The notes beneath the pieces are model-generated. The model worked only from the letters and a program-made list of their open reading frames with translations, did not search any database and was not told where the DNA came from. This document shows, one piece after another, positions 1 to 7,640 of a DNA stretch of 64,000 nucleotides (positions within the stretch are counted from its first letter, which is position 1; the number at the start of each line of letters is the position of its first letter). This stretch comes from an uncultured Bacteroidales bacterium. Its GTDB lineage: Bacteria > Bacteroidota > Bacteroidia > Bacteroidales > Bacteroidaceae. The position numbers and the translations under genes are program-made. The stretch is taken from NCBI GenBank assembly GCA_902802815.1, contig CADCNQ010000003.1, positions 1 through 64,000 of the forward strand, in the 5' to 3' direction.

Positions 1-489
1 TTATTCCGACTTCTTCATTTATGCCTTTTCCGGGCGAAGCGAGTCACACTTACTTTTTCCGTCGCAAAGTTAGTGCAAGCCGTATTCTGCAAGTACCAGG
101 TGCCTTATTCCTCGGATTTTTTCAAAAACTTTTTGCCGTCTGCAGGGCATCCAATAAAAACTTTTCAGGCCCAGGGGTGAAATAATTCGGTAATTCCTTG
201 CATTCCCATACTTCCCTTGCCAACTCTTAAAGCAACGTTAAGAAGTTTTTTATGGTTCATAAAATAGTGCGAATCAACTATGATGAAATTTTTTGTCCCT
301 CGAAGAAAAAGTGTTACTTCGGGGGACAGATGGGGGACAAAATGGGTGATAATCTGCAAATATCGAAGTTAAAAATCAAAAATCTGCAAAAATAGACGAA
401 ATTTTAAATGCTTGAAATCATGCGATTTATAAGCCATATTTGCATATAGTATGCTTTTCTTTGCAAAAAATCACTTTCCCACGCAAAAT
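1..489. other. gene-less left edge
   Basis: No convincing gene is visible. Near the left edge a Bacteroidete promoter points left, so a gene outside the window probably starts there. Positions 295-305 and 317-327 form an 11-bp stem with one G-T pair, and its loop begins with an A-rich motif that recurs at 14896. No T-run follows the stem on either strand, so I do not call it a terminator. Short open frames here start with TTG and look non-coding. Confidence 0.6.
65..92 (-). promoter_or_regulatory. promoter reading off the left edge
   Basis: On the minus strand there is a TAACTTTG -7 box (65-72) with a TTG element 17 bases upstream (90-92). This matches the Bacteroidete TTTG / TAnnTTTG pattern with an imperfect -33. 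It would drive a gene to the left of the window. Confidence 0.5.
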
Positions 490-508
490 CTACTTTCCGA
501 CGCAGAAA
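471..508 (-). repeat. 19-bp tandem duplication of the mnmE 3' end
   Basis: Two adjacent near-identical 19-bp units each spell Phe-Cys-Val-Gly-Lys-stop on the minus strand, in different frames. The upstream unit is the real end of mnmE (stop at 490-492) and the downstream unit repeats it after that stop. They differ at a few bases only. Confidence 0.75.
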
Positions 509-1797
509 TGCTTGAAAATGTTGTGGAGTGTTTCTTCGGAGGTGATGGTGCCGCCGGTGATTTCGCCCAGGTGTTGCAGACAAAGGCGCAAATCTTCGCT
601 GGCGAGATCGGTGGGGACACCCTGATGCAGGGCCTCTGAGGCGCGGCGCAGGTCGTCGAGCGCAAGGGAAAGTGCCGCCTTGTGACGTGCATTGGAGATG
701 ACGGTGGATGAATGACTGTCGCTCACGGCATGCAGCAACTGCGCACGAAGTTCGTCCAGTCCGAGGCCGTTGATGGCCTGAAAATGTTCGCTCTTGTTGA
801 GAATGCGGATGACTTGCTGGTCGTCGCGTGGAGAGAAGTCGGGATAGGGTACCCCTGGTTCGGCAACGAGCAGCACAATGCGGGCACGCTCCGCTGCGCG
901 CAGAGAGCGCTCAATGCCCATCTGCTCCACCGTATCATCAGTTTGGCGCAAGCCGGCCGTGTCAATGAAACGGAAGAGGCGGCCTCCGATGGTGATGGTG
1001 TCCTCCACTGTGTCGCGTGTGGTGCCTTGTATGTCAGAGACAATGGCGCGGTCATCGCCCAGCAGTGCATTGAGCAGTGTGCTCTTGCCAACATTGGGCG
1101 CACCGAGAATGGCCACAGGAATGCCTTCCCTGATGGCATTTCCTTCGCTGAAAGAGCGGACTAACGTGGAGATATGATCGTCAAGGGACTGGATGAGGCT
1201 GAAAAGTTCTGTACGGTCAGCGAATTCAACGTCCTGGTCGGAAAAATCAAGTTCCAACTCCAGGAGAGAGGTGAGGTGGAGCAGTTGGTCACGGAGTTCC
1301 TGCAGGCGTGTGGTGATGCCGCCGCGCAGTTGGGAGAGTGCAAGGCGGTGTTGCGAACTGTTCTCCGAGGCGATGAGGTCGGCAACGGCCTCAGCTTGCG
1401 AGAGATCCATCTTGCCGTTAAGAAAAGCCCTTTGTGTGAATTCTCCCGGTTCAGCCATGCGGCATCCCTGCTGACATAGAGTGTCCACAACGCGCTGCAG
1501 TATGTAGCGGGAGCCGTGGCAGGATATCTCTGCGCTGTCTTCGCCTGTGTAAGAATGAGGGGCCCGGAAGATGCTTACCATCACCTCGTCGATGAGGTTT
1601 GAGGTTTGAGGTTTGAGGTTTGAGGTTTTGTCAATGATGTGCCCGTAGTGGATGGTGTTGGGCTTTACTTTTGTGAGGTCTTTTGAGAATATGCGTGAAA
1701 GAATTTCAAGAGACTTCTCTCCCGAGATTCTTATTATTCCTAATGCGCCACCCGGGGCGGTGGCAATGGCGCAGATGGTTTCCGGTACGGGTGTCAT
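490..1797 (-). CDS. mnmE: tRNA uridine-5-carboxymethylaminomethyl(34) synthesis GTPase MnmE
   Basis: MnmE works with MnmG to modify the wobble uridine of some tRNAs (family knowledge). The 435-aa product shows the N-terminal folate-binding domain, the helical region with a PGEFTQRAFLNGK motif, and an inserted G domain. The G domain has a GAPNVGKST P-loop, a GTTRD switch, DTAG and an NKSE specificity loop. The product ends in the family's catalytic C-x-G-K tail, here CVGK. The start at 1797 gives the usual N-terminus and its ATG overlaps the udp stop as ATGA. A longer frame reaching 1893 lies inside udp and is not used. Residues around 60-75 are encoded by five 7-bp direct repeats, an unusual feature in this gene. 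Confidence 0.97.
   Translation of the reverse strand: MTPVPETICAIATAPGGALGIIRISGEKSLEILSRIFSKDLTKVKPNTIHYGHIIDKTSNLKPQTSNLIDEVMVSIFRAPHSYTGEDSAEISCHGSRYILQRVVDTLCQQGCRMAEPGEFTQRAFLNGKMDLSQAEAVADLIASENSSQHRLALSQLRGGITTRLQELRDQLLHLTSLLELELDFSDQDVEFADRTELFSLIQSLDDHISTLVRSFSEGNAIREGIPVAILGAPNVGKSTLLNALLGDDRAIVSDIQGTTRDTVEDTITIGGRLFRFIDTAGLRQTDDTVEQMGIERSLRAAERARIVLLVAEPGVPYPDFSPRDDQQVIRILNKSEHFQAINGLGLDELRAQLLHAVSDSHSSTVISNARHKAALSLALDDLRRASEALHQGVPTDLASEDLRLCLQHLGEITGGTITSEETLHNIFKHFCVGK
1594..1628. repeat. five 7-bp tandem repeats inside mnmE
   Basis: Five perfect head-to-tail copies of gaggttt lie within the mnmE coding frame and encode a Thr-Ser-Asn-Leu-Lys-Pro-Gln-type stretch in the N-terminal domain. 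Seven is not a multiple of three, so gain or loss of one or two copies would shift the frame. Confidence 0.9.
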
Positions 1798-2660
1798 ATA
1801 CGCTCGAGAACAAGTGTGATGAGATCGTCGATTTGCGTCTTGTAACCGGTGTTGGCTTCCTTTGCGTAGCGGTTGGCCACCACCATGCAGCATGTCATTG
1901 CTTTGTGGCCGAGTATGGAGGAAAGACCGGCAAGCGCAGAACTTTCCATCTCAAAATTGCATATCTTCATGCCTTCATAGCGGAAAGACTCTATCTTAGC
2001 ATTCTGCCCGGGGTCTTGGATGCGCATACGTATCTGACGTCCCTGCGGACCGTAGAAACCGCCGCAGGCGCATGTGATGCCGCGTACCATATCATCAGCC
2101 GCAATGCGGTGTATCAGTTCGCTGTCTGCCACAGCAACGTATGGGGCTCCCTTTTGGGCGTTCCAGTCCATGTGGGTCCGGAAGGCCTGCTCCAGAGCGA
2201 GGTCGCAGACTCTGTCGCGGTCGGCGTAGTAGTTGAGAAGTCCGTCAAAACCGATACTTTTTACAGAAGCAATGAACGTGCCGAGCGGAGTTTCGGGTTG
2301 CAGACCGCCGCACGTGCCGATACGTACGATGGTGAGCTGGCGGAACGAGGGCTTGTCCTCCCGCGTATTGAAGTCGATATTGGCGAGGGCATCCAGTTCG
2401 TTAACCACGATGTCTATATTGTCGCAACCGATGCCGGTGGAAAGTGCTGTGATACGCTTGCCTTTATAGCTGCCGGTGACGGTGTGGAATTCGCGTGAAG
2501 AGACATCGCACTCGATACTGTCGAAATGGCCAGCCACAGTTGCAACGCGACCGGGGTCGCCAACGAGGATGACCTTATCGGCCAGTTGCCCGGGGCGCAA
2601 ATGGAGATGGAAGATACTTCCATCTTCGTTGATTATCAATTCGGAAGATGTGTATTTCAT
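1794..2660 (-). CDS. udp: uridine phosphorylase-family nucleoside phosphorylase
   Basis: This is a 288-aa PNP/UDP-family phosphorylase that would cleave uridine with phosphate to uracil and ribose-1-phosphate for pyrimidine salvage. Visible family motifs are GDPGRV near residue 35 for phosphate binding, the RIGTCGG block near residue 112, and the NFEMESSAL block near residue 230 whose glutamate contacts ribose. Length is normal for the longer Bacteroidales version. It sits 13 bp downstream of the beta-propeller gene, and its TGA overlaps the mnmE ATG, so translation of the two is probably coupled. The precise nucleoside preference is inferred from the family. Confidence 0.9.
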   Translation of the reverse strand: MKYTSSELIINEDGSIFHLHLRPGQLADKVILVGDPGRVATVAGHFDSIECDVSSREFHTVTGSYKGKRITALSTGIGCDNIDIVVNELDALANIDFNTREDKPSFRQLTIVRIGTCGGLQPETPLGTFIASVKSIGFDGLLNYYADRDRVCDLALEQAFRTHMDWNAQKGAPYVAVADSELIHRIAADDMVRGITCACGGFYGPQGRQIRMRIQDPGQNAKIESFRYEGMKICNFEMESSALAGLSSILGHKAMTCCMVVANRYAKEANTGYKTQIDDLITLVLERI

Positions 2661-2673
2661 GGTAAGGACGTGT

Positions 2674-3783
2674 TTACCTGTCCAGCAGTGCAGCGCGGAT
2701 TTCCTTTTCCAGCGTGTGCAAGTCGTTGGTGGCCTGCTCTACATCAGCCTCCAAGGCCAGGATGCGTGTGGCGAGAGTGTTCTTCTCCGAGGCTGTGGCT
2801 TTGGCATACTGTTCGCGCATCGATGCGAGTATCTTTGAATCGTTCTCCAGCGCTGCCTTGTTCTTGAGCCACTGCTCTGCCATCCTGCGGGCATTAGGGT
2901 CTTTGAAATGGGCGAGAGTGGTATAGGTGAGTCTGTCGTTTACAATGAACTCGAAGTCTTTCTTGTAGGCTTGTTTCTCGCCTTCCTGAAGATTCTGGAT
3001 GCGCTTCAGCGCTTCTGTAACGGCATTGCGGTCGGTCCATGTGTCGCGTATGCTGTTGATGCAAGAGAGATTCCGGAGACGCTCTTCACCTATTTCGTCC
3101 ACATTGTATACAGTGCGTGAGACAGGCGGTATGAATGTGTAGATACATACCATGCCGGAGTCCTGTCCGCGATCGGTGACGAAAGTGCCCAACTGGTTGA
3201 AATCGTCTACGATGTAAAGGTAGTCGTTTGCTTCCGAATTAAACGGCATGCCGATATTTTCCGGAGTGAGATAGCGGCTGTCGTCGGCATCGTAGCGTGT
3301 CATGTATATGTCCAGCCCGCCCAGTCCGTCCTCATTTTCTGCGGCATAGTAGAGTGTGATGCCATCGGAGAGCATAAATGGGAAACGCTGTTGAAGATCG
3401 CTGTCGGGTAAACCCTTGAGTTGCGTCTCCGTTGTCCATTCGCTGCCAATGAGGTCCTGCTCGAAGAGTCGCATGCGGCCGTCAGCAGCTCTTTGGGAAA
3501 GTATGTGCCTGTTACCTATCTGCGACACGAAACCATCAGCAGAGACGGTGCCAGTCTCCTGGGCAGCCTGATTGAGATGCTGGAAGAGTTCGTCAGCAGA
3601 CACTACCACAGAATCAACAAAGGTGATTTGTGCTGTGGAAAGGCGTGCCAGTTGGAGTTTCTCTTCACGAGCCTGCTCGGCAAGTTCCTCTGGTGTGGGT
3701 TTCTTCTTTTTCACCTTTCTCCGCTGAGCGTTCATGCTCAGCGAGAGAAAAGCGATAAGTGTCAGACAGACAATCTTTTTCAT
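2674..3783 (-). CDS. secreted PD40-type beta-propeller protein with C-terminal coiled coil
   Basis: The 369-aa product begins with a Sec signal ending MNAQ, followed by a Lys-rich stretch and a helical segment. The middle (about residues 90-230) has PD40/TolB-like blade motifs such as LSDGITLYYAAENEDGLGG. That pattern is typical of Bacteroidete propeller proteins that sit beside OmpA-like or secretion components. The last 120 residues are Lys/Glu/Ala-rich and predicted helical or coiled coil. No catalytic residues are recognisable. It lies between the NfnAB-like gene (11-bp gap) and udp (13-bp gap), so it is co-transcribed, but the neighbours do not explain its role. Function unknown. Confidence 0.8.
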   Translation of the reverse strand: MKKIVCLTLIAFLSLSMNAQRRKVKKKKPTPEELAEQAREEKLQLARLSTAQITFVDSVVVSADELFQHLNQAAQETGTVSADGFVSQIGNRHILSQRAADGRMRLFEQDLIGSEWTTETQLKGLPDSDLQQRFPFMLSDGITLYYAAENEDGLGGLDIYMTRYDADDSRYLTPENIGMPFNSEANDYLYIVDDFNQLGTFVTDRGQDSGMVCIYTFIPPVSRTVYNVDEIGEERLRNLSCINSIRDTWTDRNAVTEALKRIQNLQEGEKQAYKKDFEFIVNDRLTYTTLAHFKDPNARRMAEQWLKNKAALENDSKILASMREQYAKATASEKNTLATRILALEADVEQATNDLHTLEKEIRAALLDR

Positions 3784-3794
3784 GTGCTGTATTC

Positions 3795-6161
3795 TTACTT
3801 GTTGCTAAGATACTCATCCATGGCCTTTGCAGCACGACGTCCGTCGCCCATAGCCAGAATTACCGTTGCACCGCCACGTACGATGTCACCGCCGGCAAAG
3901 ATGGTGGGAATGTTGGTCTGCATGCCTTCGTTGACTACGATGGTGTTCTTGCGTCCGAGTTCCAAACCGGCAATAGATGTGGGGACAATGGGGTTGGGAC
4001 TCACACCGACAGCCACGATAGCCTGATCGATGGCAATTGTCTCTGTGGCTCCGGGAATGGCAACGGGAGAACGGCGACCGGAAGCATCGGGTTCGCCCAG
4101 TTCCATCTTCTGCAGCACAACCTCTGTTACATTGCCCTTGTCGTCTGCATGATATTCAATGGGGTTATGAAGCGTGAGGAATTCGATGCCTTCCTCCTTG
4201 GCGTGCTTCACCTCCTCCAAACGGGCTGGCATCTCCTCTTCGGAACGACGGTATGCAATGAATACGCGCTCTGCACCCAGACGCTTTGCCGTGCGGCAGG
4301 AGTCCATAGCGGTGTTGCCGCCTCCTACCACCATCACACTCTTGGCCTTCTTGACGGGTGTTGCGTATTCGGGGTTGGACGCATCCATGAGGTTGACACG
4401 TGTGAGGTATTCATTGGACGACATAATGCCGTTGGAGTTCTCGCCGGGAATGCTCATGAAATTGGGCAGACCTGCACCGGAACCTACGAATATGCCCTGA
4501 TAGCCTTCCTCCTCCAGGTCCTTGACTGTGATGGTCTTGCCTACTACGCAGTCCTTCACGAAGTTAACTCCGATTTGTCTCAAATTCTCAATCTCCACAT
4601 CAACGATGGCATTGGGCAGACGGAATTCGGGAATACCGTATTTAAGTACACCGCCAATCTCGTGCAGAGCCTCGAATACAGTGACGTCGTATCCGGCCTT
4701 TGCCATATCGCCGGCGAAAGAAAGGCCGGAAGGACCGGAGCCGATGACGGCAATCTTCTTGCCGTTCTTGGCTGCAACCTCGGGCAGAGCCATCTTACCG
4801 CTCTCGCGTTCGAAGTCGGCAGCAAAGCGTTCCAGATTGCCAATAGCCACGGCAGGCTCCTTCATCTTGAGGTGGATGCACATGCTTTCGCACTGTTTTT
4901 CCTGAGGGCAGACGCGACCGCAGACAGCGGGAAGTGCAGATGTGGACTTAAGGATGCGGGCGGCGTTGAGGAACTCACCTCTTTCGATATTCTTGATGAA
5001 CGAGGGGATGTTGATGCTCACGGGACACCCCTGCATACAAGTGGGATTCGCACAGTCGAGACAGCGCTTGGCTTCTGTCATAGCCTGCTCCACGGAGAGA
5101 CCGGTGTTCACTTCCTCGACGCGTGTCGTGGCGCGATAGACGGGATCCAGTTCGGGCATCTTGCAGCGTTCGATAGCCGTGCGCTCCTTTGCCTTCATGG
5201 ATTTGCGGAGCTCTTCACGATAGGGCGCGTTGCGGTCGATGAGTTCGGCAACGGGTGTCGTGGTGTCCATATTCTCAGCAGAGCAGGTTGTTTTCTGCTC
5301 TTTTTTGCTTGTTGAACATGAGCAACTCTTTGAACCGTTCAGTGAAGCCTCGTACTGCGCCATAGCCTCAGCCTCTTCAGCCTTGAAAGCACCGCCGCGC
5401 TGCAACATCTCGTTGAAGTCCACCTGATGGCCGTCAAACTCGGGACCGTCCACGCAGACGAACTTTGTCTTACCACCCACGGAGATACGGCAGGCACCGC
5501 ACATACCGGTACCATCCACCATGATGGTGTTGAGTGACACGTCTGTGGGGATGTTGTATTTTTGTGTCAAAAGACAACAGAACTTCATCATGATAGCGGG
5601 ACCGATGGCGAAGCACTTGTCTACCTTTTCGCGCTGTATAACCTCTTCCATGCCGACGGTGACAACACCCTTGTTACCGTAGCTGCCGTCATCGGTCATT
5701 ATAATAACCTCGTCAGAAGAAGCACGTACCTCGTCCTCCAAAATGATGAGTTCCTTGGAACGTCCGGCAATAACGGATATTACCTTGTTTCCGGCAGCCT
5801 TGAGAGCCTGAATGATAGGCAGCATAGGAGCTGTACCGACACCACCTCCGGCGCAGAGCACCGTGCCGTAGTTCTCAATGTGTGTAGCGCGTCCCAAAGG
5901 ACCTACAACATCGGCAATGTAGTCACCTTCATTGAGAGAACAGAGTTTGGTGGTGGAAGCACCTACCGTCTGGATAACCAGTGTGATAGTGCCTTTCTCT
6001 GTGTCGCTGCCAGCAATGGTCAAGGGCACACGTTCGCCTTTTTCATCTACACGTACAATCACAAAGTGACCTGCTTTACGTGCCTTGGCGATAAGAGGAG
6101 CCTCCACGTCGAGACGGAAGACTTTCTCACTGAATTGGATTTTCTTGACAATTTTGTTCAT
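3795..6161 (-). CDS. fused NfnA-NfnB-like (SudBA/GltD-type) flavoprotein oxidoreductase
   Basis: The 788-aa protein fuses two subunits. Residues 1-250 are a PyrK/NfnA-like FAD and NAD(P) module with an AGGGVGTAP nucleotide loop and a [2Fe-2S] site at D216, C221, C224 and C236. Residues 340-788 are a GltD/NfnB-like part with eight cysteines (C367, C370, C375, C379, C414, C418, C424, C428) for two [4Fe-4S] clusters, a GSGPSGL FAD loop and a VVGGGNTAMD NADP loop. Such fusions are usually annotated as glutamate synthase small subunit. No gltB lies nearby, and an Asp as the first 2Fe-2S ligand is known from SudB/NfnA. Electron-bifurcating transhydrogenase activity is therefore a plausible alternative (inference). 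It is 36 bp downstream of serS. Confidence 0.9.
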   Translation of the reverse strand: MNKIVKKIQFSEKVFRLDVEAPLIAKARKAGHFVIVRVDEKGERVPLTIAGSDTEKGTITLVIQTVGASTTKLCSLNEGDYIADVVGPLGRATHIENYGTVLCAGGGVGTAPMLPIIQALKAAGNKVISVIAGRSKELIILEDEVRASSDEVIIMTDDGSYGNKGVVTVGMEEVIQREKVDKCFAIGPAIMMKFCCLLTQKYNIPTDVSLNTIMVDGTGMCGACRISVGGKTKFVCVDGPEFDGHQVDFNEMLQRGGAFKAEEAEAMAQYEASLNGSKSCSCSTSKKEQKTTCSAENMDTTTPVAELIDRNAPYREELRKSMKAKERTAIERCKMPELDPVYRATTRVEEVNTGLSVEQAMTEAKRCLDCANPTCMQGCPVSINIPSFIKNIERGEFLNAARILKSTSALPAVCGRVCPQEKQCESMCIHLKMKEPAVAIGNLERFAADFERESGKMALPEVAAKNGKKIAVIGSGPSGLSFAGDMAKAGYDVTVFEALHEIGGVLKYGIPEFRLPNAIVDVEIENLRQIGVNFVKDCVVGKTITVKDLEEEGYQGIFVGSGAGLPNFMSIPGENSNGIMSSNEYLTRVNLMDASNPEYATPVKKAKSVMVVGGGNTAMDSCRTAKRLGAERVFIAYRRSEEEMPARLEEVKHAKEEGIEFLTLHNPIEYHADDKGNVTEVVLQKMELGEPDASGRRSPVAIPGATETIAIDQAIVAVGVSPNPIVPTSIAGLELGRKNTIVVNEGMQTNIPTIFAGGDIVRGGATVILAMGDGRRAAKAMDEYLSNK

Positions 6162-6197
6162 GAGTGAAATATGCTTTTTACCTTATGTTTGTTGTCA

Positions 6198-7514
6198 TCA
6201 GTTGATTATCTCACAGCCCATATAGGGTACAAGTGCTTTCGGAACACGGATGCCGTCCTCCGTCTGGTTGTTCTCAAGAATTGAAGCAACGATGCGGGGC
6301 AGAGCCAGTGCCGACCCGTTGAGAGTGTGGCAGAGTTCTGTCTTTTTCTCGGCATTGCGGAAACGGCACTTCAGACGGTTGGCCTGGTAGGTGTCGAAGT
6401 TGGATACAGAACTTACTTCGAGCCAGCGCTTCTGTGCCTCGCTGTACACTTCGAAATCGTAGCAGATGGCACTGGTGAAACTCTGGTCGCCGCCGCAGAG
6501 ACGAAGAATGCGATATGGGAGCTCCAACTTCTGCAGCAGTCCCTCTACGTGTGCCAGCATCTCTTTGTGACTTTCAGCCGAGTGCTCCGGTGTGTCGATG
6601 CGAACAATCTCTATCTTCGAGAATTCGTGCAGACGGTTCAGACCGCGCACATCCTTGCCATATGAACCGGCTTCGCGACGGAAACATTGAGTGTATGCGC
6701 AGTTTTTGATTGGCAGGTCCTTTTCGTCGAGGATGACATCACGATAGATATTCGTTACGGGCACTTCTGCCGTGGGAATGAGATAGAGGTCGTCCACTTC
6801 GCAGTGATACATCTGTCCTTCCTTGTCGGGTAATTGTCCTGTGCCGTATCCGGAGGCTGCATTTACCACAGTAGGAGGCATTATTTCCTCATAACCGGCC
6901 TTGCGTGCCTCGTCAAGGAAGAAGTTGATGAGTGCGCGCTGCAATTGTGCTCCCTTGCCACGATACACGGGGAAACCGGCACCGCTGATCTTCACGCCGA
7001 GGTCGAAGTCGATAAGATTGTATTTCTTGGCGAGTTCCCAGTGAGGCAGACGTGCGCTTTCCACAACGGGATTTGCTGTCCAGTTGCCCACGGTGTCCTT
7101 TCCGATGACACACTCCTTCAAATTGGACTTTACCACCCAGTTGTCTTCTGCACCGGCTCCTTCCGGCACTTCGTCGTAGGGGATGTTAGGTATTTGGCAA
7201 AGTTTCTGGTTGAGGAGCTTTTCAGCCTCTTCCATTTGGCCCTTGAGAGCCTCGCCGGCAACCTTGAGCTCGCTCACTTGCTGTTTGATGCTTTCTGCCT
7301 CGTCCTTCTTGCCCTGTTTCATCAGTCCGCCGATTTCAGCAGCCAGTTTCTTGGCCTGGGAGAGATTTTGGTCGAGTGCAGTCTGCGCCTCACGTCTTTT
7401 TTTATCGATTGCCATCACCTCTTCGATGGCCTGTCTGGCTTCTGCGAAGTGTTTCTTTTCGAGTCCACGAATGACGCGTTCCGTCTGTTCGTTAATCAGT
7501 TTGAGTGTAAGCAT
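6198..7514 (-). CDS. serS: serine--tRNA ligase
   Basis: Seryl-tRNA synthetase charges tRNA-Ser with serine. The 438-aa product has the N-terminal coiled-coil arm that binds the tRNA long arm (residues 30-105). Its class II core has motif 2 in the block FRREAGSYGKDVRGLNRLHE and motif 3 GSALALPRIV. A short insert precedes the LPHWELAKKY block, which makes it slightly longer than related Bacteroidales enzymes. A -7 box TAACTTTG lies about 75 bp upstream, so this is the probable first gene of the run serS, NfnAB-like, propeller, udp, mnmE. Confidence 0.97.
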   Translation of the reverse strand: MLTLKLINEQTERVIRGLEKKHFAEARQAIEEVMAIDKKRREAQTALDQNLSQAKKLAAEIGGLMKQGKKDEAESIKQQVSELKVAGEALKGQMEEAEKLLNQKLCQIPNIPYDEVPEGAGAEDNWVVKSNLKECVIGKDTVGNWTANPVVESARLPHWELAKKYNLIDFDLGVKISGAGFPVYRGKGAQLQRALINFFLDEARKAGYEEIMPPTVVNAASGYGTGQLPDKEGQMYHCEVDDLYLIPTAEVPVTNIYRDVILDEKDLPIKNCAYTQCFRREAGSYGKDVRGLNRLHEFSKIEIVRIDTPEHSAESHKEMLAHVEGLLQKLELPYRILRLCGGDQSFTSAICYDFEVYSEAQKRWLEVSSVSNFDTYQANRLKCRFRNAEKKTELCHTLNGSALALPRIVASILENNQTEDGIRVPKALVPYMGCEIIN

Positions 7515-7587
7515 CTATTTGTAGTCTTTTTTGATTTTTGTTGGATTTTGGTATATGGGTAGAAACCATATTGACCTAAAACGCGTG

Positions 7588-7595
7588 CAAAGTTA
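7588..7595 (-). promoter_or_regulatory. -7 box of the serS run
   Basis: TAACTTTG on the minus strand matches the Bacteroidete -7 consensus. A TTTG about 24 bases further upstream is a slightly over-spaced -33. It is the only good box in the addB-serS gap. Confidence 0.55.
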
Positions 7596-7640
7596 CAACA
7601 AAATATCGAAAAGGACTGCCAAAAAGCGTATTTTTCTGTC

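Noticed and set aside
165..359. 64-codon minus frame near the left edge
   Set aside because: It starts with TTG, crosses a hairpin and resembles no family.
3759..5315. 518-codon plus frame opposite the NfnAB-like gene
   Set aside because: Antisense shadow of a well-supported gene.
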